From positions 62,001 through 126,000 of the forward strand of contig CAZDWZ010000007.1 of NCBI GenBank assembly GCA_964509425.1: DNA of 64,000 bases. Reading direction: 5' to 3'. The translations under genes were made by a program, and so were the position numbers. Within the stretch, counting starts at the first letter, position 1; every line of letters starts with the position of its first letter. The notes beneath the pieces are model-generated. The model ran no database searches. It worked only from the letters and a program-made list of their open reading frames with translations, and was not told the origin of the DNA. Source of the stretch: CAZDWZ01 sp964509425. GTDB taxonomy: Bacteria > Bdellovibrionota_C > UBA2361 > SZUA-149 > CAZDWZ01. Of this stretch, positions 45,307-53,684 are shown piece after piece.

Positions 45307-45337
45307 AGCAGGGCGAGATTCGCCCTGCTTTTTTTTT
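45307..45337 (+). terminator. Strong intrinsic terminator after glnA
   Basis: A perfect 10-bp stem, AGCAGGGCGA (45307-45316) and TCGCCCTGCT (45320-45329), with a 3-base loop is followed by an unbroken T run to 45337. A smaller GC-rich hairpin (GCCGCTCC/GGGGCGGC near 45282) precedes it. Confidence 0.95.
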
Positions 45338-45360
45338 GCGAGCAATACCTCGCCGGGAAT

Positions 45361-46035
45361 ATGACGATGCGGCATTTTTCTCAGATCAGGTTTGGAGAGG
45401 CGGGTAAGATCCGGTCAATCCCTATTCTCCTTATTCTCTCCACCCTGATCATCATCATCTACCTGTTTCCCGAAAGCACTCTCGGTCCATTAGGGCGATT
45501 TTTGTTGGTGCAAGAACGGCTCGAAAAATCGGATGCCGTCGTTTTGCTGCTCGGCGGAGATTCTCCGGACCGCCTGCTTGCCGCTGAGGAAATATATCGC
45601 CGGGGCCTGGCGCCCAAAATCGTCTTGGGCTCGGGTTTCTTGGATAAAGAGTTTCTTTCGCGCGCTCCGCAGAGTTTGCTTTGGGAGGGCTCCGGACAGG
45701 GCCTTAAGCGCTCTATTCTCTCACTCGGTGTGCCCGAGGCCGACATCATAATGGTGGATTCCTCTAATGCGTACGACACGTCGGGTGAGCTCACGAGCGT
45801 GGTAGAAGAAGTTCGCCGATTGGGCTTTCGGCGTGTTATTCTGGTGACGTCGGCAACACATTCCAGGAGAGTCAGATACATCTGGAATCGTGTGGGGTCC
45901 GATGTGATCGCCAGTACCTTCGGGGCACCGGACCCGAAACTCGATCACTGGTGGCATTATGGTCGGGCAATAAGGAGTATTGGCTACGAATACGTTGCCC
46001 TGGTAAAGGAGTTCGTCCGAAGGATAATATCCTAG
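45361..46035 (+). CDS. Membrane-anchored YdcF/SanA-like (DUF218) protein
   Basis: The ATG at 45361 after CCGGGAAT gives 224 residues. An open frame extends upstream through the glnA terminator and is not used. One N-terminal span (IPILLILSTLIIIIYLF) is followed by the DUF218 fold: DAVVLLLGGDSPDRLLAAEEIYRRGL (split by the family as GG-D and R-A-L-Y-G), APKIVLGSG, an ESSNAYDT-like DSSNAYDTSGE, RRVILVTSATHSRRVRYIW and a C-terminal WWHYGRAI-YEYVALV. Relatives act in envelope or peptidoglycan-related processes, but their chemistry is not known. The domain should be periplasmic. Confidence 0.85.
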   Translation: MTMRHFSQIRFGEAGKIRSIPILLILSTLIIIIYLFPESTLGPLGRFLLVQERLEKSDAVVLLLGGDSPDRLLAAEEIYRRGLAPKIVLGSGFLDKEFLSRAPQSLLWEGSGQGLKRSILSLGVPEADIIMVDSSNAYDTSGELTSVVEEVRRLGFRRVILVTSATHSRRVRYIWNRVGSDVIASTFGAPDPKLDHWWHYGRAIRSIGYEYVALVKEFVRRIIS

Positions 46036-46056
46036 GACGCGCCTGATGGATTTGGC

Positions 46057-46123
46057 GTGTCTGTTATTGAGAATTTGTGGTTCGGGGTGTCTGTAATTTA
46101 GGTGTCTGCAACTTAGGTGTCTG
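46057..46123. repeat. 15-bp-phased GTGTCTG direct repeats
   Basis: GTGTCTG occurs at 46057, 46087, 46102 and 46117, that is at spacings of 30, 15 and 15 bases. The last two units are longer (TTAGGTGTCTGC). The array ends 20 bases before the ATG at 46144. It could be a set of regulator-binding sites or a slippage product. Confidence 0.6.
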
Positions 46124-46143
46124 CCAGTTTACGATTAGAATAG

Positions 46144-46509
46144 ATGTCATCGCTTATTCCACCATACCTGCGCGAGGCCGCGCGGCTCCTCTCTCAAGAG
46201 CTCATCGAACTTCGAGAATTCTCGACGAAGGTCCTCCAAGAAATCACCCAGTCGCCAGTCGATAAAAAAGAGGCCACCGTCCGGAAATACTCCCGTGAGC
46301 TCGCCGGTAGATACCACCGGGCGCAGGGTGCCGCGGCGTTCCTCCAGCTAGGCGAGTTCACCAAGTTCGCGAAGAGCATCGAAGACCTCTTCCGATCGGT
46401 ACAGGAGCAGCGTCAGCTCGATCCAGAAGTCTTCACCCGCGCATTGCACGAAGCCGCTCATCAACTGGCTGCCGAGGCCGAGTTGCTCCAGCGTGAAATC
46501 GCTGTTTAG
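46144..46509 (+). CDS. Small all-helical hypothetical protein
   Basis: The product is 121 residues, starting MSSLIPPYLREAARLLSQEL. It consists of amphipathic helices (LREAARLLSQELIELREFST, YSRELAGRYHRAQGAAAFLQ, LHEAAHQLAAEAELLQREI) with few Gly and no Cys. It has no signal peptide or membrane span. The four-helix pattern recalls small adaptor or Hpt-like bundles, but no phospho-acceptor His context is evident. It follows a phased direct-repeat array. Function unknown. Confidence 0.6.
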   Translation: MSSLIPPYLREAARLLSQELIELREFSTKVLQEITQSPVDKKEATVRKYSRELAGRYHRAQGAAAFLQLGEFTKFAKSIEDLFRSVQEQRQLDPEVFTRALHEAAHQLAAEAELLQREIAV

Positions 46510-46644
46510 TTCCAAACCTCTTTTTCACGCTTTCCGCCGTTCCCAGACGATATCGACCTCGCGACGAGCACGATCCTCAGGGACCAACTCACCGTCTCAA
46601 TAACTGTCATCAAGGCGGGGCATTCGCTCATAATGTGAAGACCA

Positions 46645-47754
46645 ATGGCTGATCGAGAGACTATGAGAATAAAGCTTCTTACTATCTACTCCATCTTCAC
46701 GACCGCATTCATCGCACACCTCCTTTCCCCGGGGGGCGAACAACTAAGTCAGCGAGAGGACTTGCCTTCAGCGACCTCGACAAATGAAATTGCTTCGAGC
46801 CGAGGCGCACTTGGAATCGGCAGCGTCCAAATCGCGGCGGCCGCTATAAAACAGAACTCTTCAAACACAGCAGCCGAGCCAGTCGAGTCGGCTAAAAGTG
46901 TGAGCGAGAAAGTCACGGAGGACCAGGAGGTCGAGAAACGGGTCAACGAGATTGCCAAACATGTCCCGCTCTCGACTTCACAACGAAAAGTTGTGGCTGA
47001 AGTCTTGAAGAAAGACAGACAAGAGAGTCAACACAAGTTGGAAGCGAAGACCAATCAAACCTCCGATTTCACGGAAGTACAAATCGTAAAAATCCTCGCA
47101 GAACGACGGCAGCAATTCATCGAGAATGTCGATCGTCAAGTGGATGAAATCGCGCAGCACATGACGCTCAGTCCGGAAAAGCGAAAGTCGCTCGTCGACA
47201 TGTATTCAAAAGAGGAAGAACTCTTTTTGAACGATCTGAGCCCGGACGAGTGGGAGGCCGAACGGAAGAAATTTCCATCCGAAGAAGACATCATCGGAGT
47301 GGAACAATGGAAAATGGTTAAAGAGAAGCAAGAGGCCAGCGGTAACGAGTCCTCCAGTCGTACGAATGGGAAGGAGATTCTGTATCTCACAAAAACTCTT
47401 GAGCTCAGCCCAGAGCAGGAAAAGAAACTGCAAGAATCGTATGATCTCCCGGAAAGGTACAAAGAGATCGAGATTGTAAATTTGCTCGCCAGTCTCAATG
47501 AAAGCGCCGAAGTGAAGAAAACAATAGAGACGCACATGAGAGAAGACTACGAATCCAAAGTCGAGGAATACGTGAGTTCTCAGGGTGGCAAGGAAAAACT
47601 CCCCGAAAATCTATTGCTGACGCAAGACGGAGAAACCTCCGTGAACGACTATGAGGTCGCAGAGTTTCTCCGGCAGCAATCTCTCCGTAAGGTTCTCAGC
47701 GATCAGGCTTTCAACGCCTATCTTCAAGCTCTTGCTGAAAATACCGGGCCGTAA
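46645..47754 (+). CDS. Exported or anchored helical protein with LSPEQ-type repeats
   Basis: The product is 369 residues, starting at 46645 or at the Met 7 codons later. The N-terminus (MRIKLLTIYSIFTTAFIAHL) looks like a signal peptide or anchor. The rest is very hydrophilic and Glu/Lys-rich. Three related segments are visible: VPLSTSQRKVVAEVLKKD (about residues 106-123), MTLSPEKRKSLVDMYSKEE (about 173-191) and LELSPEQEKKLQESYDLPE (about 251-269). They resemble the LTxxQ helix motif of Spy/CpxP-type periplasmic proteins, but the resemblance is weak. A Ser/Ala-rich stalk (residues 40-95) follows the anchor. Function unknown, probably periplasmic. Confidence 0.65.
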   Translation: MADRETMRIKLLTIYSIFTTAFIAHLLSPGGEQLSQREDLPSATSTNEIASSRGALGIGSVQIAAAAIKQNSSNTAAEPVESAKSVSEKVTEDQEVEKRVNEIAKHVPLSTSQRKVVAEVLKKDRQESQHKLEAKTNQTSDFTEVQIVKILAERRQQFIENVDRQVDEIAQHMTLSPEKRKSLVDMYSKEEELFLNDLSPDEWEAERKKFPSEEDIIGVEQWKMVKEKQEASGNESSSRTNGKEILYLTKTLELSPEQEKKLQESYDLPERYKEIEIVNLLASLNESAEVKKTIETHMREDYESKVEEYVSSQGGKEKLPENLLLTQDGETSVNDYEVAEFLRQQSLRKVLSDQAFNAYLQALAENTGP

Positions 47755-48011
47755 GGCGATTTCAGTGCGAGATATCACCGCCCGCCGCGCGCTCGAGCAT
47801 TCGCTCAAATTCGCGGAAACCCTGAAAATCGTGTAAAATCCGCCCGACCGATGTTCCTTGAAATCGCGAACTTCGAGTTTTGAATTCAGTGGCTTCGCCA
47901 AACTCCAACCCGTCTCACCGGGGTGCAGCTTGGCCGAAAGCCAGGGAATGCGTTTTATATTTATTCTCGCCCGTTTATTTCCTACATCATTCACTCTTAC
48001 CCGAGGTGCTC

Positions 48012-49031
48012 GTGGAAACGTTCAACCTGCGAGGGCCCGGCGCAGTCCGGCCCGTCGGTGTCTCTCTGCTCGAACGGCAGCTCTTCAGCCTGCTCCCCGC
48101 CTACGACTTCATGCCCGATGGCCGGAAGACTCCGAACAAGGTCGGGCAAGGCGGCTTCGGCCAAGTGTTCGAGGCTCGGCGGACAGGCTCGAACGACAGA
48201 GTTGCGGTGAAGTTCCTCCATCCGCACCCCGGAATGGAGACGTTCTTTGAGCGAGAAGCCGCCGCCTGCGATCGGCTCATGAAGCGTGTCGAGCTGCCCG
48301 GTCTGGTGAAGTTCCACGAGTTCGGGACGCTGGACTGCTTCGACGGGATGGTGGGCTACTTCGTCATGTCTTGGGTCGAGGGCAAGCCGCTCGGCCACTG
48401 CTGGGCTAGCCTGACCGTCCCCGAGAAGGACATGGTCGCGTTCCAACTCGCGAAGACCCTCGACTACCTCGGCAAAAATCACGGGGTGATCCACCGAGAC
48501 GTCAAGCCGGGAAACATCATCCTCAAGCCGGAGGACCTCAGCCTCGGCACGGGTCGGATGCCTGTGCTGGTCGACGTCGGGATCGCGCGGGTGTTGGTTG
48601 CGGGGGAAAGCTCGTTGTTCGAAACCCCCGTTTGGTCCAGCGCTAGCCTGCGTCCCGAAACGGCAATGACCACCGCCGGGAGGTTCATCGGGACACCCGC
48701 GTATGCACCGGCGGAGCAGCTCACGGCGTCAGGAAGGATCGGGCCGTGGACCGACATCTTCGGCCTCGGCATCACGCTCATGGAGATGTACGAAGGAGAC
48801 TACATCTTCGGTCGCCGGGATGCGCAACAGCTCGTCACCGCACGGAGCAGGCTGTACCTCGGAGCGGACTGGAACAGTTTGCACAACCTGAACGCGGTGG
48901 ATCCGACGGGTCAGCTGACGGAGTTTCTGCGACGGATGACCGACCCGCTCTGGCACCTTCGGCCGAGCACGGAGGAGACGGTGCGCTTCTTCTTCCGGCG
49001 GGTGAAGAAAGGCGCGAGGAAAAAATGGTGA
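48012..49031 (+). CDS. GC-rich Ser/Thr protein kinase with DVG motif
   Basis: I place the start at GTG 48012 after GAGGTGCTC. This gives 339 residues. A longer frame from a TTG at 47880 is open but less likely. The kinase fold is clear: glycine loop VGQGGFGQVFEA (44-55), VAVKFLHP with Lys67, FEREAAACDRL for helix C, then HRDVKPGNIIL with Asp163, Lys165 and Asn168. The DFG position reads VDVGIAR (Asp188-Val-Gly), so the metal-binding Asp is kept. GTPAYAPAEQL matches the APE region. No membrane span or sensor domain is seen, so it is soluble. Codon use is much more GC-rich than its neighbours. Substrate unknown. Confidence 0.88.
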   Translation: METFNLRGPGAVRPVGVSLLERQLFSLLPAYDFMPDGRKTPNKVGQGGFGQVFEARRTGSNDRVAVKFLHPHPGMETFFEREAAACDRLMKRVELPGLVKFHEFGTLDCFDGMVGYFVMSWVEGKPLGHCWASLTVPEKDMVAFQLAKTLDYLGKNHGVIHRDVKPGNIILKPEDLSLGTGRMPVLVDVGIARVLVAGESSLFETPVWSSASLRPETAMTTAGRFIGTPAYAPAEQLTASGRIGPWTDIFGLGITLMEMYEGDYIFGRRDAQQLVTARSRLYLGADWNSLHNLNAVDPTGQLTEFLRRMTDPLWHLRPSTEETVRFFFRRVKKGARKKW

Positions 49032-49070
49032 GATCGAGGAACCCTGCCGTAAATCCGGCGTGGTTCAACT

Positions 49071-49095
49071 AGGGGGTTTTAGGAAGGAACCCCCT
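49071..49095 (+). terminator. Hairpin after the GC-rich kinase gene
   Basis: Perfect 8-bp arms AGGGGGTT (49071-49078) and AACCCCCT (49088-49095) begin 39 bases after the kinase stop. No U-run follows, so termination strength is uncertain. Confidence 0.5.
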
Positions 49096-49202
49096 GGCTC
49101 GGTCTACACTTTGCCCATACGTCATTTATCATCAAAAAGTGGCGTTCACGTAAAAAACGCTGTAAACAACCGCCTCCCAAGGTAAGGCCAATTTCCGGAA
49201 CT

Positions 49203-51038
49203 ATGCGCCAGGCGACTGCTCCCCTCCTCACACTCCGTTCACTGACTAAATCTTTCGGCAGCAAACCGCTGTTTGAAGATATCTCGCTTGTTCTCGCAAA
49301 GGGCGAGCGAACCGCGCTCATTGGGCCGAACGGTTCGGGGAAATCCACGCTCTGCAAGATTTTAGCCGACGCCGAGACTCCCGATGGCGGAGAGATCTCC
49401 GTAAATAAAGGCGCTCGAATCGCCTATGTGCCGCAAACCGATGCGTTTCCCGATCACATGAGTGTCGGCGGAGCTTTGCGAGCCTGTCTTCAAGGCCAGG
49501 AGCGTGAGAGCGAGGCTCTGCTTTCGATCTATTCGGGCAAGTCGGGTTTTACAAACCGCGATCAGCCGGTCTCTGAGCTTTCTGGGGGATGGAAGAAGCG
49601 GCTCGCAATAACCTGCGGTCTCATTCAAGAACCTGACCTTCTTCTTCTCGATGAGCCGACGAACCATTTGGACATTCAGAGTATTTTGTGGCTCGAAGAA
49701 GTGCTTCTTGAACTATCGTGCGCCGTCCTCTTCATCAGCCATGACCGATATTTCCTCGAGCGCGTGGCGGAGCGGGTGATCGAGCTCGACCGCCGGTATA
49801 AGAAGGGCTTCCTCTCATCCGACGGGAGCTACAGCTCGTTCCTCGAGACCCGCACCACGTACTTCGAGCAAGTAGAGAGTTACAAAGATTCTCTCGAGAA
49901 TAAAGTCCGCCGCGAAGTTGAATGGCTTCGGCGCGGCGCAAAGGCGAGAACGACAAAAGCGAAGGGCCGGATAAAACAAGCCGGCGAGCTGATTCTCGAG
50001 CTCGAGTCAATGCGAACGGAGGCAAATCGCGCCTCATTGTTGTTCGCAGAAACGGGACGGGAAACCAGAGAGCTTATCAAGGTCACGAAGATCCGACGTC
50101 AACGTGGCGAACGGACCTTCTTCTCGGATTTCTCTGTAACGCTTTCCCCGGGCACTCGATTGGGCATCGCGGGGGCAAACGGCACCGGGAAAACCACGCT
50201 CATTAAAACCCTCGTCGGAACGGAGCCGCCCGACAAGGGTACCGTGAAGCTCGCCCACCGATTAAAAATTGCCTATTTTGATCAAAACCGCGCTGCTCTG
50301 GATCTCGACCAGACCCTCAAACAAGCACTCTGCCCGGAGGGCGATGCGGTGTTGTTTAACGGGAAAGAGCTTCACGTGATCTCATGGGCAAAACGTTTTC
50401 TTTTTCGAAGCGAACAAATTCAGCTCCCGCTCAGAAGCCTGTCCGGCGGCGAGCGCGCGCGGGTGCTCCTCGCACAACTTATGTTGCAGCCCGCCGATGT
50501 CCTCGTTCTCGATGAACCGACGAACGACCTCGACATCTCGACGCTTGAAGTTCTCGAAGAGACTCTCAACGAATTCGCAGGAGCCGTCATTCTCGTAACC
50601 CACGATCGGCATTTTTTGGATCGGGTGTGCACTTCCGTTGTCGGCTTGGATGGAAAAGGTCACTGCTCTATCTACGCGAGCTACTTTCAGTGGGAACTCG
50701 CTGAAGACGAATTGAGAAATCTCCCGGAGAAAACTTCCGCTGAGAAAACTCGCGCAGATGAAATCGAATCCAAAGACTTGCCGCCATCAAAGCTCACCTA
50801 CGCCGAGCAGCGAGAGCTCGATCAAATGGAAAAGGAAATCGGGAAATGCGAAAGCGCTATCAACGAGTTTCAGAAAGACCTCGAATCTCCAGAAGTCGCA
50901 ACGAATGCCGGACTTCTTCAAGAAAAGTGTGATGCGCTTTCGAAAGCGCAGGGTCGATTGGAAGATCTCTACACACGCTGGCAGGAACTCGACGCCAAAA
51001 AATCCGCGTATGAGTCACGCGTGCGGGGAGGAAAGTAG
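49203..51038 (+). CDS. uup: ABC-F ATPase, Uup-like
   Basis: The product is 611 residues, with two nucleotide-binding domains and no membrane span. NBD1: LIGPNGSGKSTLCKILA, SELSGGWKKRLAIT and LLLLDEPTNHLDIQSILWLE. The inter-domain region holds the Uup-type WLRRGAKARTTKAKGRI (about residues 240-257). NBD2: IAGANGTGKTTLIKTLV, RSLSGGERARVLLAQLM and VLVLDEPTNDLDISTLEVLE. A C-terminal coiled coil (about 525-600, RELDQMEKEIGKCESAINEF) is typical of Uup, which binds branched DNA, and related proteins act on ribosomes. All catalytic residues appear intact. Confidence 0.93.
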   Translation: MRQATAPLLTLRSLTKSFGSKPLFEDISLVLAKGERTALIGPNGSGKSTLCKILADAETPDGGEISVNKGARIAYVPQTDAFPDHMSVGGALRACLQGQERESEALLSIYSGKSGFTNRDQPVSELSGGWKKRLAITCGLIQEPDLLLLDEPTNHLDIQSILWLEEVLLELSCAVLFISHDRYFLERVAERVIELDRRYKKGFLSSDGSYSSFLETRTTYFEQVESYKDSLENKVRREVEWLRRGAKARTTKAKGRIKQAGELILELESMRTEANRASLLFAETGRETRELIKVTKIRRQRGERTFFSDFSVTLSPGTRLGIAGANGTGKTTLIKTLVGTEPPDKGTVKLAHRLKIAYFDQNRAALDLDQTLKQALCPEGDAVLFNGKELHVISWAKRFLFRSEQIQLPLRSLSGGERARVLLAQLMLQPADVLVLDEPTNDLDISTLEVLEETLNEFAGAVILVTHDRHFLDRVCTSVVGLDGKGHCSIYASYFQWELAEDELRNLPEKTSAEKTRADEIESKDLPPSKLTYAEQRELDQMEKEIGKCESAINEFQKDLESPEVATNAGLLQEKCDALSKAQGRLEDLYTRWQELDAKKSAYESRVRGGK

Positions 51039-51135
51039 AATCAGAAAGCTCTCCGATTAAAGAGCTAGTGATGTGGGCGACATCACAGGCATGGCTGCCT
51101 CCTTTTGTTAGAACCAATTCTCGTGTTTGGATTTG

Positions 51136-52074
51136 TTACGCGGCCGTCTTCCACTCGGGCAGGGGCGCATCCTTGAGCTTGATGCCCAACCCGACGTTGA
51201 ACAGCTTGTAGAGGATCACGCGAGGCATCTTCCACATGCGACGGATCTGCTGCCAGAGTCCCAGCTCGAGGGGGTCGTGCTCCAGTCGTCCGTTCGCACC
51301 GATCCGAAGTCCCCGCTTGCACTTCTGCACGAGGATCGCCGCTTGGCTGAGCATTTCCTGAGGGGTGAGGTCCGGACGAGTCGGATCGCGGGGATCGTAG
51401 TACGAGATCCCGTAGAAGACGCCCGTTCCCCACCACTGGATCCGCCACCAACGCTTCGGGTGCGGGACCATGTCGAGGCCCCGGTCGATCGAGTACTGCA
51501 CCGACATGCGAACGAGCGTATCCATCGCCCGTGTCACGTCGTGGCAGGGGACGCTCTTCGTCGTCCCGGACTTGTCACTGATGATGATCGGGCGGAACTC
51601 ATCCACCCCCAACACCACCAGCAGATACTCGTCACCTCCTCCGTAATGTATCAACTGGAACTCGGACTCGTCGTGCGCGGCGCACAAGTCTTTCGCCGCG
51701 CAGATGATCAGATCGAGCAGAGCATCGATGAACTCGTTGACCTTCGTCTCGCCGAAGATTTCGTTGAGCCCACCGACATTCCGAAGATCGATCCCGATGA
51801 TGGTTAGTAGTTTGCGCAGCTTCTTAGCGCGCCCTTTCAGCTTGAGCAGATGTTTCTCGAGCTGGTCCGTGCTCGGGAATCTCCAGACGCCTTCCCTTTT
51901 CTTTGAGGGGCACTTCCCTGCCGCCACCAACAGCGGAATCAGTTGCTCGCGAGTGAGCCCGAGTTGCTTCGCGATGGGGAGGACGTGTTCCTCCATCGCT
52001 AACACCAGCGGGTCGACGTCATTCGGGCTGACCGACACCGCCGACGGAACCGAGTCCGCCGACGATACATCCAC
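51136..52074 (-). CDS. GC-rich GGDEF-like protein
   Basis: The start is GTG 52074, preceded by AAGGGG, giving 312 residues. The open frame extends 74 codons further, but that part is AT-richer and lacks a good start site. Residues about 25-80 are helical and contain a short winged-helix-like GVWRFPSTDQLEKHL. From about residue 90 the GGDEF landmarks appear in order: IIGIDLRNVGGLNEIFGETK with Asp96 and Asn104, then YGGGDEYLLVVLG with GGDEY at 146-150. The typical GGDEF Phe is Tyr here. Diguanylate cyclase activity is possible but not assured, as the domain is short and diverged. Codon use is GC-rich. It lies downstream of the DHH gene on the same strand. Confidence 0.7.
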   Translation of the reverse strand: MDVSSADSVPSAVSVSPNDVDPLVLAMEEHVLPIAKQLGLTREQLIPLLVAAGKCPSKKREGVWRFPSTDQLEKHLLKLKGRAKKLRKLLTIIGIDLRNVGGLNEIFGETKVNEFIDALLDLIICAAKDLCAAHDESEFQLIHYGGGDEYLLVVLGVDEFRPIIISDKSGTTKSVPCHDVTRAMDTLVRMSVQYSIDRGLDMVPHPKRWWRIQWWGTGVFYGISYYDPRDPTRPDLTPQEMLSQAAILVQKCKRGLRIGANGRLEHDPLELGLWQQIRRMWKMPRVILYKLFNVGLGIKLKDAPLPEWKTAA

Positions 52075-52528
52075 GCAACACCCCTTCCGGTTAGTTCCGG
52101 AGCTTGAGATATATCCTTCTAGTATTGTTCCCTTGAGTGTGTTGCCCACACCTTCCCTGAGGAACGAATCGCTCGACTCACGAAAGGGGTTGCAGGACCG
52201 CGGTGGTGCGCATTGAAAGCGGACCGAAACGGGTTTCCTCCCTGAAATGACTTCTTGTTCTGAGAGAGCGGATGTTCGTCGGTTTTTTGCAAACACTTCA
52301 GCCGACGCGCGAAGCGGAGGGCTCGAAAGCTCAACCGAAACAATCCGTAATTTACTAGAGAATCAAATATTTAGCCAATTGTCGCCGGAAAGTAACCCCG
52401 CGGAGGATAGCGAGACGCGACGGGAGACCAAAAAGGTCAAGCGGCTCTGAAGCCAGAGGGGGAACCTGTCCCAAAACCGCTTGATATGTCGAGGGGTTAG
52501 TAACTTGCATCCGGGGCATGCGCGTCTC
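52075..52528. other. Spacer between DHH and GGDEF-like genes
   Basis: No gene is evident in these 454 bases, which are less GC-rich than both flanking genes. A TCAAGCGG/CCGCTTGA inverted repeat (52437-52484) lies 45-90 bases after the DHH stop and may end its transcript. The part nearest 52074 is likely to hold the promoter and leader of the GGDEF-like gene. Confidence 0.45.
52437..52484. repeat. 8-bp inverted repeat downstream of the DHH gene
   Basis: The arms TCAAGCGG (52437-52444) and CCGCTTGA (52477-52484) are perfect. The loop contains a smaller GGCT/AGCC pair. There is no U-tract on the minus strand. A possible 3'-end structure. Confidence 0.4.
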
Positions 52529-53602
52529 CTAAGCCGCTAACCGCTTAACGCCCTGGTGGAACAGAGTCGCCGCATGCATGACGGGGAAGTCTTCGTCCAC
52601 CGGGATTCGACACCCGCTGGCTTCCTTCTTTCCCCCGCCGTTCCCGAATGCCACCCTCACCAAATCCGACGCGTCGAACTCGGTTCCGCCGGTACGCACG
52701 CTGATCGCCAGGTGCGGACCCTTGGGTTCCTGAATAACTCCCCCCACGATCACGACATCTCCCCCGATTCCGCTGCGAACTTCGTCCGCTGCGCGCCCGA
52801 TCATCGTGATGTCGGGCACCGGTGGGAGGATCATCGACGACAGCAAGCACCCCTTCGGCTGCAGCGCGGTCGGCGAAAGCCCCTGCTTCGCCGCGTCGAG
52901 AATCAACCGGTATGCCGGGTCCTCTTCCTGCCGCCGGATTCCCTCGAGCACGTCCTTGTCCACGAACGGCGCAAGGAACTCGAGGAAAGCCTTGGCAACG
53001 GGATGAGGCGTCGCGCCAGGCACAACCGGGGTTCCGTCGCCGAACAGGTTCGCGTCCGTCGCCGCACCGAGCGCCCACTTCGTAGCGAGCCCCGGGTTCC
53101 TCTCGAGCACCGATTCGAGAGGTTCGCACGCTACTTCCGCAAGCAGCACTGCCGAGAGAACGCTGGCGCTACCGCCCTCGCGGTGCCGAACGACCGCCCG
53201 GCCATGCACCGGTCCCTCGTGGTGATCGAGGACGAAGTCCGGCTCCGGCACCATCCCCTCGGGGAGTTCTCCACGAACGTGAACGTCGGTGTGGTCGCTC
53301 GCGTCACCGAGCAGCACAACCGCATTCTCGACGCCCGCGAGCTCCGCGATGGGTCGAACTTTGCACTGTAGGGTCGCCGCAAGTGGCGTTGCGTTTCCGG
53401 CATGGAAGATGCCGGCAACGAAGGCTCCGAGGGCCGCGGCTGTTTCCGCAAGTCCTTCCGACGTGCCGAAGGCGTCGGCGTCTGGGCCTCTGTGGGTGAG
53501 GATCGCTACGGGCCGCCCATTCTTGGCGGCTTTCGCGATCCGTCGCACCCCCTGACGAAGCTCCCTTTGCAGGGTGCTCGGCAAGTGGCTTTTCCATAGC
53601 AA
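52529..53602 (-). CDS. GC-rich DHH-family phosphoesterase (NrnA-like)
   Basis: The start is a TTG at 53602 with a perfect AGGAGG 7 bases upstream, giving 357 residues. DHH motifs are visible: ILTHRGPDADAFGTSEGL (His37, Asp41, Asp43), VVLLGDASDHTD (Asp100) and the name-giving FVLDHHEGP (126-128). They bind two metal ions. The C-terminal DHHA1 motif reads GNGGGKKEASG near residue 320, with Lys where His is usual. Relatives cleave short RNAs, pGpG, c-di-AMP products or PAP. The altered DHHA1 residue may change substrate. Soluble. Codon use is GC-rich. Four 13-bp direct repeats lie directly upstream. Confidence 0.88.
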   Translation of the reverse strand: MLWKSHLPSTLQRELRQGVRRIAKAAKNGRPVAILTHRGPDADAFGTSEGLAETAAALGAFVAGIFHAGNATPLAATLQCKVRPIAELAGVENAVVLLGDASDHTDVHVRGELPEGMVPEPDFVLDHHEGPVHGRAVVRHREGGSASVLSAVLLAEVACEPLESVLERNPGLATKWALGAATDANLFGDGTPVVPGATPHPVAKAFLEFLAPFVDKDVLEGIRRQEEDPAYRLILDAAKQGLSPTALQPKGCLLSSMILPPVPDITMIGRAADEVRSGIGGDVVIVGGVIQEPKGPHLAISVRTGGTEFDASDLVRVAFGNGGGKKEASGCRIPVDEDFPVMHAATLFHQGVKRLAA

Positions 53603-53631
53603 GGTGTGTCCTCCTGGTTTTCAACCGCTAA

Positions 53632-53684
53632 GAAACAAGATTGTGAAACAAGATTCTGGAACAAGTTTCTTTGAACAACGTTTT
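53632..53684 (-). repeat. 13-bp direct repeats upstream of the DHH gene
   Basis: On the plus strand AACAAG occurs at 53634, 53647 and 53660, with AACAAC at 53674, each within a GAAACAAGATTnT-type unit. Spacings are 13, 13 and 14 bases. They begin about 32 bases upstream of the TTG start. The array could bind a regulator. Confidence 0.6.

Noticed and set aside
46077..46265. Frame encoding GVCNL repeats, reminiscent of pentapeptide repeats
   Set aside because: Only three repeats exist, derived from the 15-bp DNA array. The rest is not protein-like and overlaps the better gene at 46144.
51136..52074. Possible CRISPR Cas10-like palm domain because of the GGD loop
   Set aside because: The loop is GGDEY rather than GGDD, no HD or Zn-finger region is present, and there are no CRISPR repeats or other cas genes in the window.
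52545..53129. Alternate minus-strand frame inside the DHH gene
   Set aside because: It is a Gly/Arg-rich shadow of a GC-rich gene, while the annotated frame carries all DHH motifs.
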